From assembly GCA_045221575.1 (NCBI GenBank), contig JBGUWU010000031.1, forward strand, positions 1 through 64,000: a DNA stretch of 64,000 nt, given 5' to 3'. The notes beneath the pieces were generated by a model. The model worked only from the letters and a program-made list of their open reading frames with translations, was not told the origin of the DNA and ran no database searches. Source of the stretch: Scybalousia_A sp045221575. GTDB lineage: Bacteria; Bacteroidota; Bacteroidia; Bacteroidales; P3. A program made the translations under genes and the position numbers. Positions within the stretch are counted from its first letter, which is position 1; every line of letters begins with the position of its first letter. Shown piece after piece: positions 43,535-52,943 of the stretch.

Positions 43535-44920
43535 ATGAAAAAAATATATTGTTTTATTGCTTTTAGTTTGTGTTATTGTTTGACCATTGCACAGAATAAA
43601 TATGAGGTTGATTTCTTTATACATGATATTGATGATACATTATTGTATATCAGTAATTATATCGGTTCATCTCAACAGATAATAGACTCTGTAAAAATAA
43701 ATAAAGATGGCTCTTTTTGTTGGAAAAGTAATCCATTACATAAAGGAATGTATATGATGAAAGATAAAAAACAGAGAGATATGTTTTCTTTTATGTTAGA
43801 TGATAGTAAAAAGTTTTCCATAGAGATATATAATACGAGTGAAGCTGTTGTGAAAAATTGCTCTGAAAACGATGCTTATATGCTTTATCAAAAAGAGAAT
43901 AATATTTATCAACGAGCAATGTATTATTATAAATTAGAGGCTAAAGCTAATCCGGAGAAACAAGATTCTTTGTATAAAGCATTGCGACCGATAATGGATA
44001 ATTTCAATAATTTTAAACAATCTTTCTTAAAAACGTACCCAAATAATTTTATAAGTGTTGTTTCAGAGAGTATGATTCAAAACGTGCCTTCTTATTTTAT
44101 AGAAAATGGTAAAATAAAACCAGGTATGGAAAAAGAGTATGCTTATTATTATAGAAAACATTATTGGGACAGTTTTAGATTTGATGATAATAGAATTTTA
44201 TATTCACCTTATTTTATTAAGAAGTTTAATTCTTACATTTCAGAAGTAACTCCACAAGTTGCAGATTCTGTTTGTGTAGCATTAGATGATTTTATGAATA
44301 TTGCTTTACGTAAAAAAGGGCAAGAATATGCAGATTATGTTATTTTGTGGTATTTAAACAAACTTCCACAAATGCCTTTTTCGTTCAATGAATTAGTGTA
44401 TAAACATATTGTTAATAAGTATGAAAAATATCTTGGTGAATTGATAACTCAAACAGAGATAGATTATCACAAAGATTATTTGGAAAAAATCTCAAAGTTT
44501 TTGCCAGGAAACATTATGCCTAACATTGTAGCAGAAGATATTGACGGAAACACACAATCTTTATATGCTCAAAAACATAGATTTACAATTTTATATTTCT
44601 TTTCTTCTACTTGTGAAAGTTGTTTAAAGAATATAGATGTATTAAAGAATCTATATAGAATGAATAAAGATTATTATGATTTTGAGATATTTTCAATAGA
44701 TATTGAGCCTGACATTGAAATAGCAAAAGCCCGTCAAAGAATGGATACTTATCCTTGGATTGTAACTTACAAAGATGCAAGTTTATTAAGAGAATATGGA
44801 TTTATATTAGACCATACTCCTGAATTATACATATTAGACAAAGATAAAAAAATACTCAATAAAACTCCGATGTATGAGCATATTGAGAAAACAATGGACG
44901 CCTTTATGAATAACAAATAA
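43535..44920 (+). CDS. Exported TlpA-like thioredoxin-fold protein
   Basis: A 461-residue protein with signal peptide (MKKIYCFIAFSLCYCLTIAQ). The N-terminal 110 residues (YEVDFFIHDIDDTLLYISNYIGSSQQIIDSVKINKDGSFCW) look like a DUF4369-type beta domain. A helical middle follows (about 130-320). The C-terminal thioredoxin domain (about 325-461) starts PGNIMPNIVAEDIDGN and has LYFFSSTCESCLKNIDVLK with redox pair CESC, then HTPELYILDKDKKIL with the cis-Pro region. It probably acts as a periplasmic thiol-disulfide reductase. Such proteins are many in Bacteroidota and their partners are mostly unknown. Confidence 0.88.
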   Translation: MKKIYCFIAFSLCYCLTIAQNKYEVDFFIHDIDDTLLYISNYIGSSQQIIDSVKINKDGSFCWKSNPLHKGMYMMKDKKQRDMFSFMLDDSKKFSIEIYNTSEAVVKNCSENDAYMLYQKENNIYQRAMYYYKLEAKANPEKQDSLYKALRPIMDNFNNFKQSFLKTYPNNFISVVSESMIQNVPSYFIENGKIKPGMEKEYAYYYRKHYWDSFRFDDNRILYSPYFIKKFNSYISEVTPQVADSVCVALDDFMNIALRKKGQEYADYVILWYLNKLPQMPFSFNELVYKHIVNKYEKYLGELITQTEIDYHKDYLEKISKFLPGNIMPNIVAEDIDGNTQSLYAQKHRFTILYFFSSTCESCLKNIDVLKNLYRMNKDYYDFEIFSIDIEPDIEIAKARQRMDTYPWIVTYKDASLLREYGFILDHTPELYILDKDKKILNKTPMYEHIEKTMDAFMNNK

Positions 44921-44923
44921 TAG

Positions 44924-44970
44924 AAATAAAAAAGGACTTTTAATTAATAAAAGTCCTTTTCTTTTTATTT
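44924..44970. terminator. Bidirectional terminator between the TlpA-like gene and infC
   Basis: AAAAGGACTTTTA (44930-44942) pairs perfectly with TAAAAGTCCTTTT (44948-44960) with loop ATTAA. T runs follow on the plus strand (CTTTTTATTTT) and on the minus strand (TTTTTTATTTC). Confidence 0.9.
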
Positions 44971-45551
44971 TATTTCTTTTTTATCGGTGCAATTATCATT
45001 AACATTTTCTTGCCTTCAAGCTTTGGCATCATTTCAGGCTTTCCGTATTCCAACAAAGCTTCAGCAAACTTCAAAAGTTTCTGTTCTCCTTGTTCTTTAT
45101 AGACTATTGTTCGTCCTTTAAAGAATACATCTACCTTAACTTTATTACCTTCAGAAAGAAAACGCATAGCATGTTTTAACTTAAAATCAAAATCGTGGTC
45201 ATCTGTTTGAGGTCCAAGCCTAATTTCTTTAACCAACATCTTAGCAGATTTAGATTTTCTTTCTTTTTCTTTCTTTTTTTGTTCATAAAGAAACTTTTGG
45301 TAATCCATAACTTTGCAAACAGGTGGATTTGCATTTGGAGATATTTTCACTAAGTCAAATCCTCCATCATAAGCTATCTTTAAAGCTTCCTTAATAGAAC
45401 AAATCTTTGGTTCAAACCCTTCACCAACAACCCTAACAACAGGATCTTTGATGTATTCGTTAATTTGATGTGCCGCTTCTTGTTTTTTCGGCATTCTTCT
45501 ATCGTTTAAATTACGATTTTGTTGTTGTGTTTCTATTGCTATATCCTCCAT
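44970..45551 (-). CDS. infC: Translation initiation factor IF-3
   Basis: A 193-residue IF-3: the N-domain (INEYIKDPVVRVVGEGFEPKICSIKEALKIAYDGGFDLVKISPNANPPVCKVMDYQKFLYEQ, recognised by NPPVCKVMDYQKFLYE) joined to the C-domain by a Lys/Glu linker, then VKEIRLGPQTDDHDFDFKLKHAMRFLSEGNKVKV. It ensures correct start-codon and initiator tRNA choice on the 30S subunit. It follows thrS by 53 bp. The usual rpmI and rplT genes are absent downstream: the stop codon lies right at a terminator. Confidence 0.97.
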   Translation of the reverse strand: MEDIAIETQQQNRNLNDRRMPKKQEAAHQINEYIKDPVVRVVGEGFEPKICSIKEALKIAYDGGFDLVKISPNANPPVCKVMDYQKFLYEQKKKEKERKSKSAKMLVKEIRLGPQTDDHDFDFKLKHAMRFLSEGNKVKVDVFFKGRTIVYKEQGEQKLLKFAEALLEYGKPEMMPKLEGKKMLMIIAPIKKK

Positions 45552-45604
45552 TCTTTAGATTGAAAATTTTACTATAAGATAAAATCCTCAATGCTTTTAA
45601 ACAT

Positions 45605-47539
45605 TTATTCTAATTCTTTATTTATTTCATTATTCACTAATGTTGCAAAATCAGAAATACTCATCGCACCTTTATCTCCAACATATTTTTCTCTTACAGA
45701 TACAGAGCCTTCGTTTTGTTCTTTTTCTCCAACAATAAGCATGTATTTTATTTTTCTTATCTCAGCATCTCTAACTTTCTTGCCTGTTTTTTCGCTTCTG
45801 TTGTCTATTTCACCTCTTAATCCTGCTTGTTCCAACTGAAGTTTTACTTTATTAGCATAATCTTCATATTTTTCACTAATAGGAAGAATGATGAATTGAT
45901 CAGAAGTTAGCCACAAAGGAAAATCTCCTGCTGTATGTTCTAAAAGAACTGCAACAAATCTTTCCATACTTCCGAAAGGAGCTCTGTGAATCATAACAGG
46001 ACGATGTTTAAGATTATCTGAGCCTGTATATTCCAAATCAAAACGTTCAGGTAAGTTGTAATCTACCTGTATTGTTCCTAATTGCCATTTTCTTCCCAAA
46101 GCATCTTTAACCATAAAGTCAAGTTTTGGTCCATAGAAAGCAGCTTCTCCAACTTCTGTAATCGTCTTTAATCCTTTTTCTTCTGAAGCTTCAATGATAG
46201 CACGTTCTGCTTTTTCCCATACTTCGTCAGAACCAATGTATTTTTCTCTATTATCAGGATCACGCAAAGATACTTGAGCAATATAATCTTCAAACTTTAA
46301 TGTTTTGAAGATATATAATATAATATCTATTACCTTACAAAATTCTTCTTTTAATTGCTCTGGAGTACAGAAAATGTGAGCATCATCTTGTGTAAATGAA
46401 CGAACACGAGTCAAACCGTGTAACTCTCCACTCATTTCATATCTGTAAACAGTACCAAACTCAGCCAATCTACATGGTAGATCTTTATAAGATTTTGGGC
46501 TTAAACGATATATTTCACAATGATGAGGACAGTTCATCGGTTTAAGCATATATTCTTCTCCTTCATTTGGAGTCTTTATTATTTGGAAAGAATCTTTACC
46601 ATATTTTTGGTAATGGCCAGATGTCTTATAAAGATTAACATTTCCAATATGAGGAGTCATTACTTGAACGTAACCATATTGTTTTTGAACTTTTGCAAGG
46701 AAGTTTTGCAACCTATTTCTTAAATCTGTTCCTTTTGGTAACCAAAGAGGCAAGCCTGCTCCTACATTTTGAGAGAAAGCAAAAAGTTCCATATCTTTTC
46801 CTAATTTTCTATGGTCTCTTTTCTTAGCCTCCTCCAATAGAGCAAGATATTCATCTAAATCTTTTTTCTTAGGGAAGGTAATAGAATATAATCTTGTCAA
46901 TTGTTCTCTGTGTTCATCACCTCTCCAATATGCTCCAGCAAGTGAAGTTATTTTTAATGCCTTTATAGGAGAGAAATCCATTAAGTGCGGTCCTCTACAT
47001 AAATCTACAAAGTTGCCACTTTCATAAAATGTTATTGTTCCATCTTCTAAGGCATCAATAAGTTCTACTTTGTATTTTTCTCCTTTATCTGCAAAATATT
47101 TCAATGCTTCTTGTTTGCTTACATCTTTGCGAACCAACTTAACACCTTGCTTTACTATTTCTTTCATCTTCTCCTCTATCTTAGGAAAATCTTCGGAAGA
47201 AAGCACTTTATCACCAAAGTCGATATCGTAGTAGAAACCATTTTCTATTGCTGGACCAATACCGAATTTAGCATCTGGATACAAACTTTGAACAGCACTT
47301 GCTAAAAGGTGAGCAGATGAATGCCAAAAGGTTTTCTTTCCATCTTCATCATTCCAAGTATTAAGTTTTAAAGAGCAATCTTTAGTTATAACTCTATTTA
47401 AATCAACTATCTCTCCGTCAATTGTAGCTGAGAGAACGTTTCTTGCTAAGCCTTCACTTATACTTTTTGCTACATCAAATGAAGTTACACCTTCATTATA
47501 TTGTTTTACACTACCATCAGGTAAGGTTATATTTATCAT
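45605..47539 (-). CDS. thrS: Threonyl-tRNA synthetase
   Basis: A 644-residue class II synthetase. It has the N-terminal TGS domain (LPDGSVKQYNEGVTSFDVAKSI), the editing domain with HSSAHLLASAVQ and the HxxxH zinc set, and the catalytic core with MLKPMNCPHHCEIYR, YRLAEFGTVYRYEMSGELHGLTRVR-type motif 2 and HRAPFGSMERFVAVLLEH motif 3. The C-terminal anticodon-binding domain is complete. It is the first gene of a thrS-infC unit. Confidence 0.98.
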   Translation of the reverse strand: MINITLPDGSVKQYNEGVTSFDVAKSISEGLARNVLSATIDGEIVDLNRVITKDCSLKLNTWNDEDGKKTFWHSSAHLLASAVQSLYPDAKFGIGPAIENGFYYDIDFGDKVLSSEDFPKIEEKMKEIVKQGVKLVRKDVSKQEALKYFADKGEKYKVELIDALEDGTITFYESGNFVDLCRGPHLMDFSPIKALKITSLAGAYWRGDEHREQLTRLYSITFPKKKDLDEYLALLEEAKKRDHRKLGKDMELFAFSQNVGAGLPLWLPKGTDLRNRLQNFLAKVQKQYGYVQVMTPHIGNVNLYKTSGHYQKYGKDSFQIIKTPNEGEEYMLKPMNCPHHCEIYRLSPKSYKDLPCRLAEFGTVYRYEMSGELHGLTRVRSFTQDDAHIFCTPEQLKEEFCKVIDIILYIFKTLKFEDYIAQVSLRDPDNREKYIGSDEVWEKAERAIIEASEEKGLKTITEVGEAAFYGPKLDFMVKDALGRKWQLGTIQVDYNLPERFDLEYTGSDNLKHRPVMIHRAPFGSMERFVAVLLEHTAGDFPLWLTSDQFIILPISEKYEDYANKVKLQLEQAGLRGEIDNRSEKTGKKVRDAEIRKIKYMLIVGEKEQNEGSVSVREKYVGDKGAMSISDFATLVNNEINKELE

Positions 47540-47568
47540 AATAATTATATCTTATTTTTTATAATCTG

Positions 47569-47597
47569 CAAAATTAATACTTTTTTTTTAATGCAAA
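47569..47597 (-). promoter_or_regulatory. Probable thrS promoter
   Basis: On the minus strand TAATTTTG (plus CAAAATTA, 47569-47576) is preceded by TTTG (plus CAAA, 47594-47597) at a 17-nt spacing. The -7 box is a full match 30 nt before the thrS ATG; the spacing is 2 nt short of usual. Confidence 0.6.
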
Positions 47598-47780
47598 TGT
47601 TTTTTTTGTTTTTTTTGTTGGTTTCGTTTTATATGGCAATCTCAGTTATTTGTGTAATTTTCTGTACAACTCTAAACACCATTTGAATAAACATTTCGTC
47701 AGTTAGTCTCTTTTAAAAAGTTAATTTGTGTTTATTAATTTGATTTTCAAATACATTTAAACACTTTTTGTTTCAGTAAA

Positions 47781-47882
47781 AAAACATCAACTTTTGAAAA
47801 TTTAAAATCAACTTTTAAGAAATTAAAATCAACTCTTTCTACTACGAAAATCAACTCTTTTTTTATAAAGATTTGATGTTTT
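47781..47882 (+). repeat. 21-bp-period array bracketed by a 10-bp inverted repeat
   Basis: The left end AAAACATCAA (47781-47790) and the right end TTGATGTTTT (47873-47882) are exact reverse complements. Between them TCAAC cores lie at 47787, 47808, 47829 and 47851 (spacing 21, 21, 22), with the right-end element about 21 bp after the last. It sits in the 482-bp divergent gap between thrS and the glycosyltransferase gene, which is otherwise AT-rich without recognised genes. Confidence 0.85.
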
Positions 47883-48021
47883 TTTTTAGCAAGCAAAAAA
47901 CTGTATTGTATTTTTTAATAACGCTTTAGTATCTTCAAAGATTATTAATCCATATTTTATAAAATATAATCAACACTTATTCGTTATTATCTTAATAAAC
48001 TAACATTGAACTACAAAACAA

Positions 48022-49158
48022 GTGAGAATAGGAGTTAATACACGTTTGCTTATAGATGGTAAGTTGGAAGGTATTGGTTATTTTACCTTCCAAACTCTCA
48101 AAAGAATAACAACTCTTCACAAAGACCAAGAGTTTGTTTTTTTCTTTGATAGACCTTATAGTAAAGAGTTTGTCTTTTCGGACAATGTTAAGCCTGTTGT
48201 TATTCCATTGCAAGCACGCCACCCTATACTTTGGAAAATATACTTTGATTATTTACTTCCTTTTTATTGTAAGAAGTATGATATAGATGTATTTTTTTCT
48301 CCGGAGAACTATTTGCCTAAAACAAAAAATATTCCTTTGATTTGTACGGTACATGATTTAAATTTCTTGCATGATAATTCTTTTATTGGTAATGGAAGTC
48401 ATCAAAAATATTTCCTAAAATACTTTCCCTTGAATGCGAAAAAGGCAGATAGTATTGCTACAGTTTCAGAATACAGCAAGAAAGATATTATTGACACCCT
48501 AAACATCAACGAGGAAAAAATATCGGTTGTTTATTCTGCCGCAAATGCTTGTCATACAAGAAAAGAAAACTGCGATATCAATGCAATAAAGCAGAGATAT
48601 ACCTCAGGAGAAGATTATTTTTATTTTGTAGGAGCAATATCTAAGAGAAAAAATCTAACTGGTATATTCCGAGCTTTTGATTTGTTTAAACAAAGACAGG
48701 TAGAAAAAAACAATAAGACAAAACTCGTTATAATAGGAAACAGAAAATGGTGGCAGGGAGAAATAGAAGACACATATAATGCAATGAAATACAAACAAGA
48801 TGTTGTGTTCACCGGCAGAATATCAAAAGAAGAGATATATAACATTGCTTGTGCATCTTTAGGCTTGGTATTCCCTTCATTTTTTGAAGGTTTCGGAGTC
48901 CCGATTATTGAAGCTTTTGAAAGCAAGACAGCCGTTATAACTTCAAATCTAACTTCTATGCCTGAGATAGTTGGTGATGCAGCCTTGGTAGTTAATCCTT
49001 ATGATGACAATGCAATATGTGATGCAATGATAACAATATATGAGGATAAACAATTGAGACAAAGCCTTATAAATAAAGGATTGCAAAGAGCAGAATTTTT
49101 TACTTGGGATAAAACAGCAGAACTAATATGGAATATAATTCAAAAATACATAAAATAG
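48022..49158 (+). CDS. Family 4 glycosyltransferase
   Basis: A 378-residue GT-B enzyme starting at GTG, the only option because an in-frame TGA lies 15 nt upstream. It opens MRIGVNTRLLIDGKLEGIGYFTFQTL with the Gly-rich acceptor loop. The donor site has FVGAISKRKNLTGIFRAFDLF, GRISKEEIYNIACASLGLVFPSFFEGFG (recognised by FPSFFEGFGVPIIEAF, the E-x7-E motif) and SMPEIVGDAALVVNPYD. It probably adds a sugar in polysaccharide or glycoconjugate assembly. The murF frame begins 31 bp before its stop. Confidence 0.9.
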   Translation: MRIGVNTRLLIDGKLEGIGYFTFQTLKRITTLHKDQEFVFFFDRPYSKEFVFSDNVKPVVIPLQARHPILWKIYFDYLLPFYCKKYDIDVFFSPENYLPKTKNIPLICTVHDLNFLHDNSFIGNGSHQKYFLKYFPLNAKKADSIATVSEYSKKDIIDTLNINEEKISVVYSAANACHTRKENCDINAIKQRYTSGEDYFYFVGAISKRKNLTGIFRAFDLFKQRQVEKNNKTKLVIIGNRKWWQGEIEDTYNAMKYKQDVVFTGRISKEEIYNIACASLGLVFPSFFEGFGVPIIEAFESKTAVITSNLTSMPEIVGDAALVVNPYDDNAICDAMITIYEDKQLRQSLINKGLQRAEFFTWDKTAELIWNIIQKYIK

Positions 49159-50447
49159 ATAACGATTTGTTGCAACAAGTCTTAAATGAGTATAAGAAAT
49201 CTTTTTTACTTACTACTGATTCAAGAAAAGTACAAAAAGGAAGTATCTTTATTGCCCTAAAAGGTGAAAATTTTAATGGCAATAGTTTTGCTTCAAAAGC
49301 TTTGGATCAAGGGGCTTGCATGGTAGTAATTGATGATAAAGACTATTATATTGACAATCGTACAATATTAGTTGAAAACAGTCTATTATTTCTTCAGAAG
49401 TTTGCAAACTATTACCGAAAAACGTTTTCTATTCCTGTTTTTGCTATTAGCGGAACAAATGGCAAAACAACAACTAAAGAACTTATAAGCCACGTTCTTG
49501 CTAAAAAATATAAAATACTTGCAACTGAAGGTAATTTAAACAATCAAATAGGAGTACCTCTTACTCTTCTAAACCTAAGACCAGATACTCAGATTGCTAT
49601 CATTGAAATGGGTGCATCGCATATTGGAGATATAGATGAATTATGTAATATAGCAGAACCAACTTGTTGTTTATTGACTAATGTAGGTACTGCTCATATC
49701 GAGGGATTTGGTTCTAAAGAGGGAGTTTTGAAGACTAAGACTGAACTTTACAGGTTTGTAGACAAACAAAAAGGAAAAGTGTTTGTAAATTACGACGATG
49801 AAGGACTGAAAAAACAGCAAATTCAAAATGCAACTACTTATTCTTTAAAAGACAAAACAGCAGATATTATTGCAAAAACAATAAATGAAGACTCACCTTT
49901 TGCGTGTATAGAAACAGAAAATACGATTATTAATTCTTGTCTTGTCGGTTCCTACAATGCATACAACGTTTTAGCAGCAGTAGTCGTAGGAAAATACTTT
50001 GATGTTCCGATGAATGAAATCAAAAACGCAATAGAAGAATATCACCCAACAAATAATCGTTCTCAAATTCAAAAAACTCAAAGAAATACTCTTATTCTTG
50101 ACTGTTACAATGCAAATCCATCTTCTTGTAAGTTTGCTTTGGAAGCCTTTGAACAAATTTCTTCAACAGATAAACGAGTTTTCATAGGAGCAATGAAAGA
50201 ATTAGGAAGTGTAAGCAGAGAAGAACATTATAATATTGTAAAGAAACTAAATACTATGTCTTTACAGGAGGTTATACTTGTAGGAAAAGAATATGAAGAA
50301 TTTTCAACCGTAGATTCTAAAATCAAGTATTTCAATTCTTCAGACGAAGCAAGAGAATATTTAAAACAAGAAAATATAAACAATTCTCTTATTCTTATAA
50401 AAGGATCAAGAGCTACAAAAATGGAGGTTTTGATTGATGTTCTATAA
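49128..50447 (+). CDS. murF: UDP-N-acetylmuramoyl-tripeptide--D-alanyl-D-alanine ligase
   Basis: A 439-residue Mur ligase completing the UDP-MurNAc-pentapeptide. The N-domain has LTTDSRKVQKGSIFIALKGENFNGNSF, the ATP loop is FAISGTNGKTTTKELISHVL (about residues 104-123), followed by EGNLNNQIGVPLTLLNL, AIIEMGASHIGDIDELCNIA and LDCYNANPSSCKFALEAF. The start at 49128 overlaps the glycosyltransferase by 31 bp; a downstream start would cut into the conserved N-domain little, so the exact first codon is less certain than the gene. It also overlaps anmK. Confidence 0.96.
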   Translation: MEYNSKIHKIDNDLLQQVLNEYKKSFLLTTDSRKVQKGSIFIALKGENFNGNSFASKALDQGACMVVIDDKDYYIDNRTILVENSLLFLQKFANYYRKTFSIPVFAISGTNGKTTTKELISHVLAKKYKILATEGNLNNQIGVPLTLLNLRPDTQIAIIEMGASHIGDIDELCNIAEPTCCLLTNVGTAHIEGFGSKEGVLKTKTELYRFVDKQKGKVFVNYDDEGLKKQQIQNATTYSLKDKTADIIAKTINEDSPFACIETENTIINSCLVGSYNAYNVLAAVVVGKYFDVPMNEIKNAIEEYHPTNNRSQIQKTQRNTLILDCYNANPSSCKFALEAFEQISSTDKRVFIGAMKELGSVSREEHYNIVKKLNTMSLQEVILVGKEYEEFSTVDSKIKYFNSSDEAREYLKQENINNSLILIKGSRATKMEVLIDVL

Positions 50448-51489
50448 GGTCTTAGGTTTAATGTCTGGAACGTCTTTGGACGGCTTGGATTTGGCGTATT
50501 GCGAATTTGAAATCAAAGATAATATTTGGCATTACTCCATTCCTGTGGCTATAACTATACCTTATAGTAATGAACTTAAAGAAAAAATACTTCTAACCGA
50601 AAGTTCTACACCAGAATATCTTTCTTACATGGATTTTTATTTAGGAAAATATTTTGGAAAAGAATCTTATAGATTTTTAAAAGACAACAATCTAAAAGTA
50701 GATTTCGTTTCCTCTCATGGACAAACTATATTTCACCAACCTAATAAAGGATTTACTACACAAATAGGTAATATTAGTGCTTTATGTTCTGAAGTTCAGA
50801 CAACTGTTGTTGGAGATTTTCGGTCTTTAGATGTCGCTTTAGGAGGACAAGGAGCTCCTTTGGTACCTATAGGGGATAGATTGTTATTTAATGACTATGA
50901 TTGTTGTTTAAATCTTGGTGGTTTTTCTAATATATCTTATGAAAACAACTCTAAACGTGAAGCTTATGACATCTGTCCTGTAAATATGGTTTTAAATTAC
51001 TTGTCTTCTATGCTTGGAAAGAGTTTTGATGATAAAGGAATGATGGCAAGAAATGGTAAAATAGACGAAACCTTATTAAATACTTTGAATACACTACCCT
51101 ACTACAAAAATAATGTTCAGAAATCTTTGGGGAAAGAATGGGTTAAGCAAAATATTTTTCCATTATTGGAGAATTTTCCTCTACGAATTGAAGATTTACT
51201 TGCTACATATACTGAACATATTGCTATGCAATTATCAAAACATATAACAGGTTCTACTCTTCTAACAGGAGGAGGTGCTTATAATGATTTTCTTGTTGAA
51301 AAATTAAGAGAGAAAACAAAATATCAAGTAATAGTACCAGATAAAACAACTATAGATTTCAAAGAAGCATTAATATTTGCTTTTCTTGGAGTAAAAAGAA
51401 TGAGAAAGGAAATTAATTGTTTAGCCTCTGTTACAGGAGCAAAACAAGATTGTTGTTCTGGTTCGGTAGTTTATTGGAATAAAATTTGA
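50437..51489 (+). CDS. anmK: Anhydro-N-acetylmuramic acid kinase
   Basis: A 350-residue sugar kinase that recycles 1,6-anhydro-MurNAc to MurNAc-6-phosphate. Signatures are VLGLMSGTSLDGLDLAYCEF, VDFVSSHGQTIFHQP, TVVGDFRSLDVALGGQGAPLVP, CCLNLGGFSNISY and LLTGGGAYNDFLVE. The ATG at 50437 is preferred to the in-frame TTG at 50434. It overlaps the end of murF by 11 bp, pairing cell-wall synthesis with recycling. Confidence 0.95.
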   Translation: MFYKVLGLMSGTSLDGLDLAYCEFEIKDNIWHYSIPVAITIPYSNELKEKILLTESSTPEYLSYMDFYLGKYFGKESYRFLKDNNLKVDFVSSHGQTIFHQPNKGFTTQIGNISALCSEVQTTVVGDFRSLDVALGGQGAPLVPIGDRLLFNDYDCCLNLGGFSNISYENNSKREAYDICPVNMVLNYLSSMLGKSFDDKGMMARNGKIDETLLNTLNTLPYYKNNVQKSLGKEWVKQNIFPLLENFPLRIEDLLATYTEHIAMQLSKHITGSTLLTGGGAYNDFLVEKLREKTKYQVIVPDKTTIDFKEALIFAFLGVKRMRKEINCLASVTGAKQDCCSGSVVYWNKI

Positions 51490-51526
51490 TACATTAATAA
51501 ATAGTAACATTAAAAATAATAAAAAG

Positions 51527-52141
51527 ATGAAAAAAGTAATTGTATTAATGGCGGCTTTGATGATATTTGCTGCACCTTCTTTCGCTCAAAAAGATAAAAC
51601 GATAAAAAAAGGCAACAATAAGAAAGAATCAATCAAACCAAGAAAAGACAAAAAAGAAGGTTTTGATAGAATTGTTGAGTTTAATCCTCAAGAAATGGAG
51701 AAAAAACACGACATAATGTTAAATATGAAGAAAGAAATCTTGTGTAAAGAGTTGCGTTTAGAAGAAGATATGAAAGATAAGTTTTGGGATACATATAAAA
51801 TGTATGATACTGAAATGTTTAAAACAGAACTTATAATGGCAGAACTTCAACACAAAGTATTGTCTCAAAATCCTAAAGCTTTCAAAGAACAAAATATAAT
51901 GTTTTTAACTGAAGATGAAGCAAAAATTATTTTTGATAAGGGTTTGGAAATAGAGAAATTAAGATGGGAAATTACACAAAACTATCTTATGAAGTTTCAA
52001 GAAATAATAAAAATTCAAGGAGTTCTTAAACTAAAAGAAGCGGAGAAAAAGTTTGAACAAACTCAATTGATGATAGATGCAAGAGATAAAGAAAGAAAAG
52101 ATAAGCTTTTCTCTCAACCAACATTAAAGAAGAATAAATAA
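51527..52141 (+). CDS. Exported helical protein, CpxP/Spy-like shape, unknown function
   Basis: A 204-residue protein with a signal peptide (MKKVIVLMAALMIFAAPSFAQ) and a very Lys-rich segment (about 22-45). The rest reads as four or five amphipathic helices: MLNMKKEILCKELRLEEDMKDKFWDTYKMYDTEM, FLTEDEAKIIFDKGLEIEKLRWEITQNYLMKFQEIIK and LKLKEAEKKFEQTQLMIDAR (longer ones recognised by KELRLEEDMKDKFW and LRWEITQNYLMKFQE). The layout resembles periplasmic Spy/CpxP and zinc-resistance-associated proteins common in Bacteroidota, but no LTxxQ motif is seen. It may be a periplasmic chaperone or sensor; that is inference. The TSUP gene starts 1 bp after its stop. Confidence 0.65.
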   Translation: MKKVIVLMAALMIFAAPSFAQKDKTIKKGNNKKESIKPRKDKKEGFDRIVEFNPQEMEKKHDIMLNMKKEILCKELRLEEDMKDKFWDTYKMYDTEMFKTELIMAELQHKVLSQNPKAFKEQNIMFLTEDEAKIIFDKGLEIEKLRWEITQNYLMKFQEIIKIQGVLKLKEAEKKFEQTQLMIDARDKERKDKLFSQPTLKKNK

Positions 52142-52142
52142 T

Positions 52143-52931
52143 TTGACCATTTCATTAATAATCATACTAATTTTATCCGGTATACTTGTAGGATTTATTA
52201 ATACCCTTTCTGCAGGTGGTACTATAGTTAGTATTGCGTTGTATCTTGCAATAGGAATGCCTTCACAAGGAGCAAATGCTGTTAATCGTGTTGGAGTTCT
52301 ATTGCAAGATGCTTTTGGTTCTGCCCTATTTCTTAAACAAGGATTATTCAAAATCAAAGAAGTTTTTCCTTACGCTTTACCTGTAATGTTAGGAGCTTTA
52401 TTGGGTGCTTTAGTTGCAGTGAGTATTAGCGAAAAAATTTTCTCTTTTTGTTTAGGAATTATACTTTTAGTTATGATTATCTTTCTTTTTATTCAGGAAA
52501 AACAGAATGATAAAGGTGAAAGAAAGCTATCTTTGAAACAATATATGCTTTTCTTTCCTATATTTGTGGGTATTGGATTTTACGGTGGTTTTGTTCAGGC
52601 AGGAACCGGCTTTTTATTGATTGCAGCATTGTCTATGATATTAGGTTATGATATGATTAAGACGGCAGCTGCTAAACTTTTTATTATGTTTCTTTATACT
52701 GTTGTTGCGATCACTGTTTTCTTTGCTAAAGGTGGTGTTGATATGGATTATTGGCTATATGGTTTAATACATTCTCTTGGAATGATAATAGGAACGTGGA
52801 TTGCTGATAGATATGCACTAAAAAAAGGAGAACGATTAATAAGAATCGTAATAATATTTGTAATAATCATAACTGCACTAAGTTTGTTTGGTATTTTAGA
52901 TTTGCAGAATTTATTTAAAAGAATAATTTAA
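52143..52931 (+). CDS. TSUP family membrane transporter (TauE/SafE)
   Basis: A 262-residue protein starting at TTG, with about eight helices in the two-half TauE/SafE arrangement. The first half has LSGILVGFINTLSAGGTIVSIALYL and NAVNRVGVLLQ; the second has IFVGIGFYGGFVQAGTGFLLIAAL and AAAKLFIMFLYTVVAI. The paired G-x-x-x-G-x-x-x-G-x-G motifs are typical. Members export sulfite or organosulfonates, but the substrate here is unknown. It follows the helical secreted protein by 1 bp and precedes cdaA by 12 bp. Confidence 0.9.
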   Translation: MTISLIIILILSGILVGFINTLSAGGTIVSIALYLAIGMPSQGANAVNRVGVLLQDAFGSALFLKQGLFKIKEVFPYALPVMLGALLGALVAVSISEKIFSFCLGIILLVMIIFLFIQEKQNDKGERKLSLKQYMLFFPIFVGIGFYGGFVQAGTGFLLIAALSMILGYDMIKTAAAKLFIMFLYTVVAITVFFAKGGVDMDYWLYGLIHSLGMIIGTWIADRYALKKGERLIRIVIIFVIIITALSLFGILDLQNLFKRII

Positions 52932-52943
52932 AACGAATAGAAA

